64,000 nt of DNA from Bacteroides fragilis (GTDB lineage Bacteria; Bacteroidota; Bacteroidia; Bacteroidales; DTGW01). Position 1 is the first letter of the stretch. Each line of letters starts with the position of its first letter. The position numbers and the translations under genes were made by a program. The notes under the pieces were generated by a model, which was not told where the DNA came from, did not search any database, and saw nothing but the letters and a program-made list of their open reading frames with translations. The stretch covers positions 31,681-95,680 of the forward strand of contig CAMDBI010000010.1 of NCBI GenBank assembly GCA_945889005.1, given 5' to 3'. Shown here in pieces: positions 49,401 through 58,052 of this stretch.

Positions 49401-51926
49401 GACAACGAAAAAGCTAAAAGCAACTCTAATAAAGTCGCAGTTGTAGTTAATAGCCTTCCGGAAGTATCGCTCCAAAAACCAATTGGAGGTACAACATACA
49501 ATACTGGCGATAGTATTCTATTATCGGCTTTTGTAACAGAACCCGATGCTACAGGCTCAATTACCTCAGTTGCCTTCTATGCAAACAATAACCTTATTGC
49601 AACCGATACCCAATCGCCATACGAAGTGAAATGGAAATCGATTACTGGTAATATTGCCTTAAAAGCTATTGCTACAGATAACTTATCGGGCAAAGACACT
49701 TCAGATGTAGTAACTGTAAATGTAATTAACAACGAACCTCCAGTTGTAAGTATCGATTTCAATCAGAAATTCATTTACACTGGCGATACTCTTACATTTA
49801 CTGCACAAGCAACCGACAATGCTCCAGGTATGGTCGCAAAGGTTGAGTTTTATATCAATGACATTAAAAAGCTCGAAGATGCAATTTCGCCATACTTTTT
49901 TAATTGGATTAGCGAAAGCAGTGCCCCCAACGATAGTAGCAAGTTGATTGCCATAGTTTATGACAACAATGGAGCCTCTCATTCCGACACTGTGACATTT
50001 AAGGTAGCACCAAACACACCTCCTACTGTTGTTTTAACCAGCCCTAACAATAGCGCAGAATACCAGGCAAATGAATTAATATTTATCACTGCTAGTGCTT
50101 CAGACAATGAAGGTTTTATTAAAAAAGTGGAAATATACCGTAACGACACTCTTGTTGAAACCAAAACAGCTGAACCTTACGCAACTGCATGGAATTCAAT
50201 ACCGGGGACTCATGCATTTAAAGCAAAAGCCTACGACAATAGAAATACAAGCACCGAATCTGCCTCGGTCTCGATATTTGTCAACCCAGTTCCAAACATT
50301 AGTATTACCAGTCCGGTTCGTATGTCGAAACACGTAGAAGGCGATTCGGTAAGTATAACAGCAACAGCAACCGATAACGGATCGATCAAAAAAGTCGACT
50401 TCTTTGCCAATAACCAATTATTTGCAACAGATAGCATTACACCATATAGTGTAAAATGGAAGGCCGAATTGGGTCAAACACTTATAAAAGCTACTGCAAC
50501 CGACAATAAAAATGCAATTAATTCAGATACACTCAGTATTAAAGTTATTGAAAACAACAAACCAACAATAAATTTTGTCGATCCTGTTAGCGAAGCTCTT
50601 GAAGGAGATGAAATAAATATAATAGTCAATTCATACGACAGCGAAGGTATTGCTAGTTTAGCTCTCTATGTAAACAATGTAAAAATATCGGAAGTAAACA
50701 AATCGAACAACACATTTAGTTGGAATACTACAGGCTATTCGGGCGAAGTAACTATCAAAGCTCTAGCAATCGACATGCTTGGGATTGTTGGTGATAAGAT
50801 TATTACTATCAATGTAATGACAAAAAATTTTCCGACAATTGTGCTTACAAAACCATTGAACAATACCATTGCATTACTGGGTGATTCTATCGAAATGTAT
50901 GCTGAAGCTTCAGATACAGATGGCTCAATTGAAAAAGTATTTTTCTTTGTCAACGATTCTCTAGTTATAAGCGACCAATCAACACCTTATAGTTTCAAAT
51001 GGAAAGCAACACAAGGCTCAAAACGCATTTATGCAGTGGCTTATGACAATCATAACCTGAATGACACATCAGAAATTTCAATTGTTAATGTTTATTTTAA
51101 CTCCGAACCTACGATTTCGATTACTAGCCCAATTGCCAATTCGTGGATCAACGAAAATGAATTGGTTAAAATAACTGCCAGTGCATTCGATTCAATACCT
51201 GGTACGATAGAAAAGGTTACCTTTTATGTAGGCAATACCAAACTGGGCGACGATACCATAGCACCATTCGAATATGATTGGACTCCGACAAGTGGTAAAA
51301 AACAATTAAAGGCTGTGGCAACCGACAATACCGGTTTAACAACAACTTCGGCAATTATTGCTGTAAATGTCAATGCAGCGCCTATAGTTAGTATTAGTCA
51401 ACCAAAAACTTCGTCGCAATTAACAGCCGGGCAGATAGTTAACTTTTCGGTAACGGCTGTGGACGATGCAAGTATTTCGAAAGTTGAGTTTTATGTAAAC
51501 AATGCAATTGTAGGAGTAGACTCTATTGCCCCTTATTCGATTGAATGGATACCTAATACAGCTTCGGCTGAATTATTTGCTATAGCCTACGACAATAGAA
51601 ATTTCTCAGCCAAATCTTCTGTAGTAACTATATCAAACATTATTACTGATGTATTTGTGTATAAAGTAAGTTCAGAAAAACTATTGCTATATCCTGTTCC
51701 GGTGCAAGAGATATTAAATATTGTATTGCCTAAACAGTTAAATGAAACTTATAGCATTAGCATTGTAGAGGCTCAATCGGGTAAAACAGTTATGAACTTC
51801 CCTATGGGTATTAATAGCATAAAAAACAATGCCACCCTAAATGTAGGGGAACTTACACCAGGTTACTACCTACTCAGAATCAAATCGAGATCTGGTATTT
51901 GGAATGGTCAATTTATAAAAAAATAA
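46401..51926 (+). CDS. Giant T9SS-exported adhesin-like protein with 16 Ig-like domains
   Basis: 1841 residues. A long N-terminal leader ends near NLGAQ (about 42). The shared domain spans about 45-290 (VIVERYY, VTYRVYVDM, VYGNSNHVLKIE, NNADRGS, LDSWLTTGAG, NGGSWYNPNGV, FELNIQI). I count 16 tandem Ig-like domains of about 88 residues, each with a P-x-[VI]-x-[IFL] start, a VxFYxxN core, PY/PF-x-x-x-W and AxDN. It ends in a T9SS type A domain (LLLYPVPVQEILNIVL...GYYLLRI...FIKK). A long stalk presenting the N-terminal domain, or an adhesin, is the likely role. A strong terminator follows. Confidence 0.88.
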   Translation: MSLTNNFKTLRYKALGLFYRKYSTQIIATLSMFYWCTNLGAQTQGLENVIVERYYVANADDANPANSDYPVEEGSVTYRVYVDMLPGYKFLAVYGNSNHVLKIEGENDFFNNADRGSLIPGYTITNAKDNTVMLDSWLTTGAGCSGYFAVPKTEDNGVSNVINRDNILQNASFTNLDGSAAIPLTTQDGLYAGSLIAPSFTGLDDQIGVFNDGSTNGKLFSSNGGSWYNPNGVSGPFTSNILCIGQFTVKGTFKFELNIQISKSVGQSEYYVAKNPVGSEIQLSSLSYPKQIPPTVSFTSPAANTSYSEGDVINFVANASDTDDGIASVVFYKGNDSIGFDNTAPYQLSYTINRNNTLNDFTVKAIDNRGAYTKSSALSLNINYIPYVSKSSSLTGVGNESQTVAFSAYTSDPNGTNTISKVEFFIDNVKIGDDNSTPYNLNWTAQTGVHKWFCKAIDNGGLSYNSDTSEISINALPDISLTSPINSLIIEGSAVTITATVSDFDITSLGSIASVMFYADNTLIGTDISSPYELLWTAVKGVDYLKVVATDNRGAKDSSVFDILVTGSPEVSIQSPSSNAVLLNGSKLSINAEATDDGTIAKVSFYAGNTHLGDDTNEPYSIDWNAVTGITYIKVIAYDTDDATDTAIVNITVNTAPIVSITSPVNGFNYKIGSILPIKATATDADGAGSITKVAFYKKYTLLNEDMSAPFEFNWTAEANIDSLRAIVFDEHGATDTAWVSINARPVINMVLPSKDTVITLGEAIKIKTLATDVGGNIDTVVFYADSDIINRSLSAPFECNWTATSGKSMLKAIAYDNKGATDTTTIKIKVNAPPVVTITKPTNNQQFVNGNNIIIQANASDDSGISLVEFFVNNTKVSDDVTNPYEGSWIAQTGTAEIIAKATDNDGKIVTSSVVNIKVNDPSNPLPWVTITSPDTLDVITRNSPVTIQATAFDTLPGNVSKVVFYWNNDSIGQDTDDPYSISYIPLEAGNVNISAIVHDNEKAKSNSNKVAVVVNSLPEVSLQKPIGGTTYNTGDSILLSAFVTEPDATGSITSVAFYANNNLIATDTQSPYEVKWKSITGNIALKAIATDNLSGKDTSDVVTVNVINNEPPVVSIDFNQKFIYTGDTLTFTAQATDNAPGMVAKVEFYINDIKKLEDAISPYFFNWISESSAPNDSSKLIAIVYDNNGASHSDTVTFKVAPNTPPTVVLTSPNNSAEYQANELIFITASASDNEGFIKKVEIYRNDTLVETKTAEPYATAWNSIPGTHAFKAKAYDNRNTSTESASVSIFVNPVPNISITSPVRMSKHVEGDSVSITATATDNGSIKKVDFFANNQLFATDSITPYSVKWKAELGQTLIKATATDNKNAINSDTLSIKVIENNKPTINFVDPVSEALEGDEINIIVNSYDSEGIASLALYVNNVKISEVNKSNNTFSWNTTGYSGEVTIKALAIDMLGIVGDKIITINVMTKNFPTIVLTKPLNNTIALLGDSIEMYAEASDTDGSIEKVFFFVNDSLVISDQSTPYSFKWKATQGSKRIYAVAYDNHNLNDTSEISIVNVYFNSEPTISITSPIANSWINENELVKITASAFDSIPGTIEKVTFYVGNTKLGDDTIAPFEYDWTPTSGKKQLKAVATDNTGLTTTSAIIAVNVNAAPIVSISQPKTSSQLTAGQIVNFSVTAVDDASISKVEFYVNNAIVGVDSIAPYSIEWIPNTASAELFAIAYDNRNFSAKSSVVTISNIITDVFVYKVSSEKLLLYPVPVQEILNIVLPKQLNETYSISIVEAQSGKTVMNFPMGINSIKNNATLNVGELTPGYYLLRIKSRSGIWNGQFIKK

Positions 51927-51938
51927 CACGAAAAAAGT

Positions 51939-51971
51939 AGGCTTTAATACATCATTAAAGCCTGCCTTTTT
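51939..51971 (+). terminator. Rho-independent terminator after the 1841-aa gene
   Basis: AGGCTTTAAT and ATTAAAGCCT form a perfect 10-bp stem with a 5-nt loop, followed by GCC and a run of T. It separates the adhesin gene from the TonB receptor gene. Confidence 0.85.
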
Positions 51972-51993
51972 ATATTGTATTACAAATTTTGCT

Positions 51994-54900
51994 ATGAAAC
52001 AGTTTTACTTTTTATTGCTTTTTTTTATCTTTTTTTCTTCTACAGTATTCTCCCAAACTTTTTTAAGAGGGAAATTGACCGACGAATTTGGCGAACCCAT
52101 TATAGGTGCTACGGTCTCTTTAGGGAATTATGCTGGGGGTGCTGGTTATTCCGATTTTAATGGAAGCTTTTCTGTGAAAGCTAAAGACAATAATCCCATA
52201 ATTGTTTCTGTCAGTTTTATCGGTTATCAGACAATTAGCGATACCATTACAGACAGTAATACGAAGGTAATAGTAAAAAACTATGTAATGAGCGAAGCAG
52301 TAACTGCAATAGAAGAAGCTGTGATTGTAGCTAAAGCCGTAAAGAGTAAAGATATATACATGCAAATGGTCAAAAGCAAAAAAGCGCAATCGATCGATTA
52401 TATATCGGCCGAAACCATCAAGAAAACCGGCGATAGCCGTGTCGACGAAGCCATTAAGCGTGTACCTGGAGTTTCGACTGTGGGTAGTTTTATTACCGTA
52501 CGAGGTATGGGCGACCGATATATTAAAACATCTGTAAACGATATGCGTATACCGACCCTCGACCCATTTACCAACAACATTAAACTCGATATTTTCCCTA
52601 CCAGCCTGATCGACAACATTGTAATAGCCAAAACAGCCAGCCCCGATTTACCAGCCGACTGGGCAGGAGCATACATTATGGTCGAAACCAAAGACTATCC
52701 CGAACAGCTTACCATAAGTGCCACCAGCACATTTGGGTACAACAACCAAACCACTTTCAACAATGTTATATCGTCGGAACGAAGCCCAACCGACTGGCTC
52801 GGTTACGACAACGGGTACCGCAATACCTATCATTATAAAGATATACCTGATGCATTAAACAATTACAAATACTATAACGATGGTGCAAGTGACTTTGAAT
52901 ATAGAGCTTATAAGGCATTGCTCAGCGAACAACAGTTTAACAATCTAATCAATATGGGATTGAATATAAATAATTCATCTAAATACTTAAAACTGGTGTA
53001 TATCGACCTAGGTTTGCTGCACCCGGCCGAGTTGAATGATCAAGTTGCACTAAACAATGCAACCACCCGATTCAATAACGAATACAAACCTGCTGCTTTA
53101 CAGGCAATTAATGCCAATGCAAATAAGAACCGCGAGCGGTTTAACGACAATTGGAAGTTGAAAAAGAGAACCGCCCCAGTTAACTTTAGCCAGGAGTTTG
53201 TACTGGGAAACCAAACCACCTTGTTGGGCAAACCTCTTGGTTTTATAGTGGGGTTAAGATATTCGACCTCCGTACATTCTGACCCCGTTGGGAGTAAAAC
53301 CAATTTAAGTGGAGCACTTTCAGCGGGTGATATACCAGAAATAATAGCTTATAAAAACAACCAAACCACACAGGAAACAAATGGTTGGAACGGGCTAGTA
53401 AATGTGGCATATAAAATCAATAACAACCACAGCATGGCATTAATTTTTATGCCCAATTTTATCGGCATCAACAAAAACGTATACGACACCATTTTTTATT
53501 TGAATGGTGACAATGCCAATGAGAGAGGATATTCGATACAACAAAATTACGAAGAACGCAAGCAGCTGGTTTATCAGTTTAAATCGGCTCACTATTTACC
53601 TGCTGTTAAACTCAAAACCGAACTTAGTGCATCGTATACTTTAGGAGTGATGGGAGCACCCGATAGAAAAGCAGTAGATCAGAAATTTTCGATGAATATT
53701 AATGGTAAAGATACCTCGTATTCTAAATACCTTGTTGGCGGAGAAACAGATAACCGGTCGTTTGAATATCTGACGGATAATATTTTCGATTCAAAATTAA
53801 GTTTTGAATTTCCCATTTGGCAACTACACGGCAAACCAAGAACACTAAAGTTCGGGGCAGGTCGCCAACAATCGGACCGCAAGGACGACCGTTATGCATA
53901 TGGGGGGGCGGATGTAGGTTTTGATTTTTTAAATGATCAAGAACTTAATGCTAACCAATACGACAGCAAATGGAAAAATAATTCGGCTTATGGAATGACC
54001 GACTATACCGTATTCAAGTGGTTGAGGGTAAGCGGCGGGTTGCGGGTTGAAGAAAATTTAATTACGGGCGATATGAGGGGGTTCGATACCATTCCGGCTT
54101 ATTCCGGTAAAAGACCTCATCATACTGAATTTTCTAAACCCTTGTTAGCCTCTCCACTTGAGTCGTATAATCTTTTCTTCCTACCAAGTGTCAGCATAAT
54201 ATTGCAACTTAACAAAAATGAATCGATCCCCCTTAACTTCAGGACTAATTATAGTAAAACCATAAGTTACCCTGGTATGAGAGAACGCATGCCTTTTTAC
54301 AGTTACGATTTTGAACTGGAAGGCTATACGTTGGGTGATCCAAGTTTAAAAAATGTACAAATATACAATTACGATTTTCGTTTGGAAAAGTTTTTTGCCT
54401 CGGGCGAGTTTGTTTCGTTGAGCGCGTTTTATAAAAGTATATTTAATGGCATCTATGTAGCGGGACAAGTATCAGGCACAACTAAATATATCAGGTGGTA
54501 TAATTATGATACTCGTATTGGAGTATTGGGGCTAGAATTCGAAGGTAAAAAAAATCTGGTAAGGGGTATAGACATCATACTCAACTATACACTGGTAGAT
54601 TCGAGAAACACCCAAACCGATGCATTTTTCAAGTCCGAACACTATAAAACCATTTCTCTTTTTAAGAGCAACGAATTGTTTGGACAGGCCTCTTATGTTT
54701 TTAACGGCATACTCAGTTATACCTCAAAAAAGTTTGGCTTGTCGGCTTCGGCAGCATATAATATTCAAGGGAAAAGAATTGCATATTTTAGCGATACATA
54801 TACAAAGGTATATGAAATGCCCCGACATTTAGTCGATTTAAAAATATCTAAAACTGTAGGGCATTATTTCAGTACCAGCCTAAAGATACGCAACTTGCTC

Positions 54901-55005
54901 GATCAACCCATACGGAATACCTACAATACACTAGATTTTAAGCACGATTACAAACGGATCAACTTTGGCAGGGAATTTAGCTTAGGGATATCGTATAATT
55001 TATAA
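51994..55005 (+). CDS. TonB-dependent outer-membrane receptor with CarboxypepD_reg domain
   Basis: 1003 residues. Signal peptide 1-20 (TVFSQ). A CarboxypepD_reg domain (about 24-105: RGKLTDEFGEPIIGATVSL, FIGYQTI) is followed by a plug domain (SRVDEAIKRVPGVSTVGSFI, RGMGDRYIKTSVND, IFPTSLIDNIVIAKTASPDLPADWAGAYIMVETKD). A 22-strand barrel follows and ends FSLGISYNL. The GxGDRY plug variant marks a receptor subgroup different from polysaccharide SusC; no SusD is adjacent. It probably imports a ligand by TonB energy. It lies between two shared-domain secreted proteins, which suggests joint capture or presentation. Confidence 0.92.
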   Translation: MKQFYFLLLFFIFFSSTVFSQTFLRGKLTDEFGEPIIGATVSLGNYAGGAGYSDFNGSFSVKAKDNNPIIVSVSFIGYQTISDTITDSNTKVIVKNYVMSEAVTAIEEAVIVAKAVKSKDIYMQMVKSKKAQSIDYISAETIKKTGDSRVDEAIKRVPGVSTVGSFITVRGMGDRYIKTSVNDMRIPTLDPFTNNIKLDIFPTSLIDNIVIAKTASPDLPADWAGAYIMVETKDYPEQLTISATSTFGYNNQTTFNNVISSERSPTDWLGYDNGYRNTYHYKDIPDALNNYKYYNDGASDFEYRAYKALLSEQQFNNLINMGLNINNSSKYLKLVYIDLGLLHPAELNDQVALNNATTRFNNEYKPAALQAINANANKNRERFNDNWKLKKRTAPVNFSQEFVLGNQTTLLGKPLGFIVGLRYSTSVHSDPVGSKTNLSGALSAGDIPEIIAYKNNQTTQETNGWNGLVNVAYKINNNHSMALIFMPNFIGINKNVYDTIFYLNGDNANERGYSIQQNYEERKQLVYQFKSAHYLPAVKLKTELSASYTLGVMGAPDRKAVDQKFSMNINGKDTSYSKYLVGGETDNRSFEYLTDNIFDSKLSFEFPIWQLHGKPRTLKFGAGRQQSDRKDDRYAYGGADVGFDFLNDQELNANQYDSKWKNNSAYGMTDYTVFKWLRVSGGLRVEENLITGDMRGFDTIPAYSGKRPHHTEFSKPLLASPLESYNLFFLPSVSIILQLNKNESIPLNFRTNYSKTISYPGMRERMPFYSYDFELEGYTLGDPSLKNVQIYNYDFRLEKFFASGEFVSLSAFYKSIFNGIYVAGQVSGTTKYIRWYNYDTRIGVLGLEFEGKKNLVRGIDIILNYTLVDSRNTQTDAFFKSEHYKTISLFKSNELFGQASYVFNGILSYTSKKFGLSASAAYNIQGKRIAYFSDTYTKVYEMPRHLVDLKISKTVGHYFSTSLKIRNLLDQPIRNTYNTLDFKHDYKRINFGREFSLGISYNL

Positions 55006-55020
55006 ATTAAATACCCCCCT

Positions 55021-55065
55021 CCCTTAAAGGGATGTTAAATAATCCCCTTTAGGGGATTTAGGGGT
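55021..55065. repeat. Short intergenic palindromic repeat
   Basis: CCCTTAAAGGG (55021-55031) and AATCCCC-TTTA-GGGGATT (55041-55058) followed by TAGGGG. Similar CCCCTAAA/TTTAGGGG palindromes are, as I recall, scattered through many Bacteroidota intergenic regions. It may act as a weak terminator of the TonB receptor gene. Confidence 0.6.
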
Positions 55066-55109
55066 AAAAATTGGATATTAAATAGTACAACTTAGATAAT
55101 TAAAATAAC

Positions 55110-56792
55110 ATGAATAAAAATCAACGATTTTTGGCTTTCAACGAAACAAATTTCAGGCAACGAATAGACAGTTCTTCAAGTTTGTCGGTGCTGGCACGAG
55201 CAAAAGCTTTATTGTTATTGTTCTTCATTTTGGCAATAGTCCCATACACAAGTGGACAATATGCTCCAGATTTGATAGAACAGGTAATAGTCGAAACCTA
55301 TTACGTTTCGGACAAAAACGATACTGTTAGTTCAGAAGATGGCGACCGTTTACCTTTGGGCGCCATTACCTATCGGATATATATTGACTTGGTCGACAGT
55401 GCCAGTCTATTGTCGGTTTATGGCGACAGCAACCATGCACTTAAATTTTCGGCAACGGCTCCATTTTTCAACCACAGCTCCCGTGCAGTTTCATTTGGGA
55501 AAGATGTTAAAGCCACTGCTCTCGACGAGAATTGCGCTGCTCTCGACTCGTGGATTACCATGGGCTGGGCTTCAAACAAGCATTTTGGAGTGTTGAAAAC
55601 CGACGATCGCGACAGCTCCATTGTTGGCGGCAAAAACAACGATATGGGCATACTTGCTGCCGAAGAAGCCAAAGCCGGCATACCTCTTACAAGAGCCGAC
55701 GGGCTAACAATTGCACCTACTAAAAATTCATTTAGCCATCAAAATATTATAAGTTTAAATGGCAAAGATTCTAGCATTTTTGGAAGTATCGTGCCATCAA
55801 ACAGATTTATCAGTAACAAAGCGGGTTTAATAAGTTCTACGGGGATAGCAGACACCATCAATGTCAACAAAATATTGGTTGCACAGCTCACCACCAACGG
55901 CGATTCGCTAGCGTTTCAATTAAATATTAAAGTCAAATATAATGGCAAAACCTACCAATACGTGGGCGACAACGATACCTTGGTCGAATATGAAGTTGCG
56001 GGATCGGGAAGTTTGAAATATTTCGAAAAATATTCGAAATGGTTGTCGTACCCCTTCGAATGTGGGTGCCAATCGCCATACTTTTTAGAATACGACAAAA
56101 ATGCTTTTTGCGGCGATAGTGCTAGGTATTGCTTAACACCCATTGTACTGGGTTGTACCGATTCGTCGGCATGCAACTACGATTCTACAGCCAACAAAGA
56201 CAACGGCCTTTGCTGCAAAACCAATAAATGCTTTCCCAATATAAAAGTAGTATGCCCCGGACAATGGTACGGATGTACCGACCCTACGGCCAAAAATTAT
56301 AACCCGTCAGCAACCATCGACGACAGCAGCTGCCTGTATTGTTTGGGTTGTAAAAACAAAGAATATTACGAGTATACTCCAAACGACTGTTACGACGATG
56401 GCTACCAGTGTAAGGTTCATGCGGTAAAAGGCTGTATGGATCTATCGGCATGTAACTACAACCCCGTAGCCAATATTCCCGATAATACTACTTGTAAATA
56501 TGATTGCAAGCAAAAGTCGAGTAAAACAGACCATGAAGACCCAATCCTCAAAATATACCCTTCGCCTGCAACAAACGTTATGAACATCGAATACTTTGCT
56601 AATTCAGACCAAAGCATTCAATGCCAAATAACAGACATCTGTGGTTTGGTGAAACAATCAATATCATGGAATGCAAAAAGTAAAAACATCAACTTAAAAA
56701 CAATAAATATTGCCGGATTAAAAAATGGCTTATACATTGTACAATTGACTATTGATGGACATAAGCACGCAAAAATGCTTGTAAAAAACTAA
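55110..56792 (+). CDS. T9SS-exported shared-domain protein with three Cys-rich repeats
   Basis: 560 residues. An unusually long N-terminus of about 50 residues precedes the signal cleavage (YTSGQ). The shared domain covers about 55-300 (VIVETYY, ITYRIYIDL, VYGDSNHALKF, LDSWITMGWAS, FGVLKTDDRD, FQLNIKV); its NGGSWY motif is degenerate. Three repeats of the form GC[TM]D-x2-A-x-NY-[ND]-x2-A start at residues 348, about 388 and about 441. They are a known Bacteroidota Cys-rich repeat type. The end is a T9SS type A domain (LKIYPSPATNVMNIEY...GLYIVQL...MLVKN). It lies just downstream of the TonB receptor and 41 bp before a small lipoprotein gene. Confidence 0.85.
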   Translation: MNKNQRFLAFNETNFRQRIDSSSSLSVLARAKALLLLFFILAIVPYTSGQYAPDLIEQVIVETYYVSDKNDTVSSEDGDRLPLGAITYRIYIDLVDSASLLSVYGDSNHALKFSATAPFFNHSSRAVSFGKDVKATALDENCAALDSWITMGWASNKHFGVLKTDDRDSSIVGGKNNDMGILAAEEAKAGIPLTRADGLTIAPTKNSFSHQNIISLNGKDSSIFGSIVPSNRFISNKAGLISSTGIADTINVNKILVAQLTTNGDSLAFQLNIKVKYNGKTYQYVGDNDTLVEYEVAGSGSLKYFEKYSKWLSYPFECGCQSPYFLEYDKNAFCGDSARYCLTPIVLGCTDSSACNYDSTANKDNGLCCKTNKCFPNIKVVCPGQWYGCTDPTAKNYNPSATIDDSSCLYCLGCKNKEYYEYTPNDCYDDGYQCKVHAVKGCMDLSACNYNPVANIPDNTTCKYDCKQKSSKTDHEDPILKIYPSPATNVMNIEYFANSDQSIQCQITDICGLVKQSISWNAKSKNINLKTINIAGLKNGLYIVQLTIDGHKHAKMLVKN

Positions 56793-56832
56793 TGAATTAT
56801 TATCGAAAGAAACATTATAAAAAAGAAAAAAT

Positions 56833-57231
56833 ATGTTGCGCAATTTATTCATTCTAATATTTACAAGCCTTTTCTTAATGCTTGGATGCGAAAAGGAACC
56901 CTATAATTATAGAGAATTGGTTATAGAAGCTGAATATCCCAAAACAGTGAGCCTCTCAGATACCATCAACGGCAAAAAAGATACCCTAAAATTTAATATT
57001 TTTACTGAAAAGCGTAAAGGATTAATAAATGTGTCTCTTTTTCATGAAGAAAATTTACTTTCCTTAATTGATTATAAAGAAGGGGTATTCCAAACAAACA
57101 TTAATTACCTGTTCCGACCAAATAAAACCGGGCGCTACAATATGAATCTGAGAATCATAAATCGATATTCTTTTAATGAAAAATTTAATGATACAACCGA
57201 TTATAATTTCAAAATAGAAGTAATCGAGTAA
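56833..57231 (+). CDS. Small lipoprotein of unknown function
   Basis: 132 residues. The signal ends in a lipobox LMLGC (Cys19). The mature part is a predicted beta-sandwich of about 110 residues (LVIEAEYPKTVSLSD, KDTLKFNIFTEKRKGLINVSL, FRPNKTGRYNMNLRIINRY, NFKIEVIE), possibly one Ig-like domain. It follows the Cys-rich shared-domain gene by 41 bp on the same strand and may be part of the same unit. No family recognised. Confidence 0.75.
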   Translation: MLRNLFILIFTSLFLMLGCEKEPYNYRELVIEAEYPKTVSLSDTINGKKDTLKFNIFTEKRKGLINVSLFHEENLLSLIDYKEGVFQTNINYLFRPNKTGRYNMNLRIINRYSFNEKFNDTTDYNFKIEVIE

Positions 57232-57300
57232 GGCTATATCTGCTTTATTTGCCGTAAATAATACTTAAATTTTTACCAAAATAAATCATAAGAAAAAAAT

Positions 57301-57978
57301 ATGCCCGAGTTGATATCAGGTGTTTTGTTAATGCCTCCTGTAGAAGCCTTTCTCGAGTCTTTAGAAATATGCACTCGGCGTAAGATATTAATTAGCCTAA
57401 AAAAAACAGCTCAGAATTATTGGGGCAATTGGTTTCACCTCCTCAACGATACCGACGAACTGTATGAGCTTGTATGCGAACATGAGGGAAAATATTACCG
57501 TTTGTTCGGTTTTTTTGTAAATACCACTATGGATCGAATACTTGTAGTTGTTTGGTATGGCAATGTAAAAGGCCTCAAAAAGGCAGCCCTGTCGGAAGTA
57601 GAACGTGCCGAGGAAAAGAAACACCGTTTGCTCAAAGAAAGTGTACTCAACGATAATGCGTTCCTAATAGAGAAAATGAGTAAAAGCCTGAGTCAGATCG
57701 AAGATCAAATGATAGGACTTAGTGAAACTCCCGAACGTAAACAGTACGAATTTGAACTAATGGTCGACATTCTGGCTTGTCGACTCAAAAAATATCGCTT
57801 GGACAATGTAATGACCCACGACGAACTTAGCTTACTGCTGGGTATTAAAAAAAATCAGCTACTGAAACTCGAAAAGGGAGATACCACTATTACATTCAGC
57901 ACCCTGATGAAAGTCATGAAAAGCTTACCAGACAGCTCAATCAATGAAACACAAGATGTCATTTTCAAAGAGACATAG
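57301..57978 (+). CDS. HigB-HigA toxin-antitoxin fusion in one ORF
   Basis: 225 residues. Residues 1-112 match the Gp49/HigB-like RelE-superfamily toxin: VEAFLESLEICTRRKILISL, WFHLLNDTDELYEL, YYRLFGFFVN, ILVVVWYGNVKGLKKAALSEVERAEEKK. Residues 126-210 match a HigA antitoxin with XRE helix-turn-helix: MSKSLSQIEDQMIGL, TPERKQYEFELMVDILA, THDELSLLLGIKKNQLLKLEKGDTTIT. These are normally two genes, toxin first. Here a 12-residue linker joins them with no stop. An in-frame ATG at 57676 sits exactly where a separate antitoxin would start, so both a fusion and a free antitoxin could be made. Confidence 0.85.
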   Translation: MPELISGVLLMPPVEAFLESLEICTRRKILISLKKTAQNYWGNWFHLLNDTDELYELVCEHEGKYYRLFGFFVNTTMDRILVVVWYGNVKGLKKAALSEVERAEEKKHRLLKESVLNDNAFLIEKMSKSLSQIEDQMIGLSETPERKQYEFELMVDILACRLKKYRLDNVMTHDELSLLLGIKKNQLLKLEKGDTTITFSTLMKVMKSLPDSSINETQDVIFKET

Positions 57979-58052
57979 ATAACTTAGCATCACATTTTTT
58001 CAATTGTGACTTGATTTATTTGAAAGTAAACTAATGTAGGAGGAAATAATAA

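Noticed and set aside
51994..55005. SusC of a polysaccharide utilisation locus
   Set aside because: There is no SusD, glycoside hydrolase or regulator next to it, and the plug has the GMGDRY variant.
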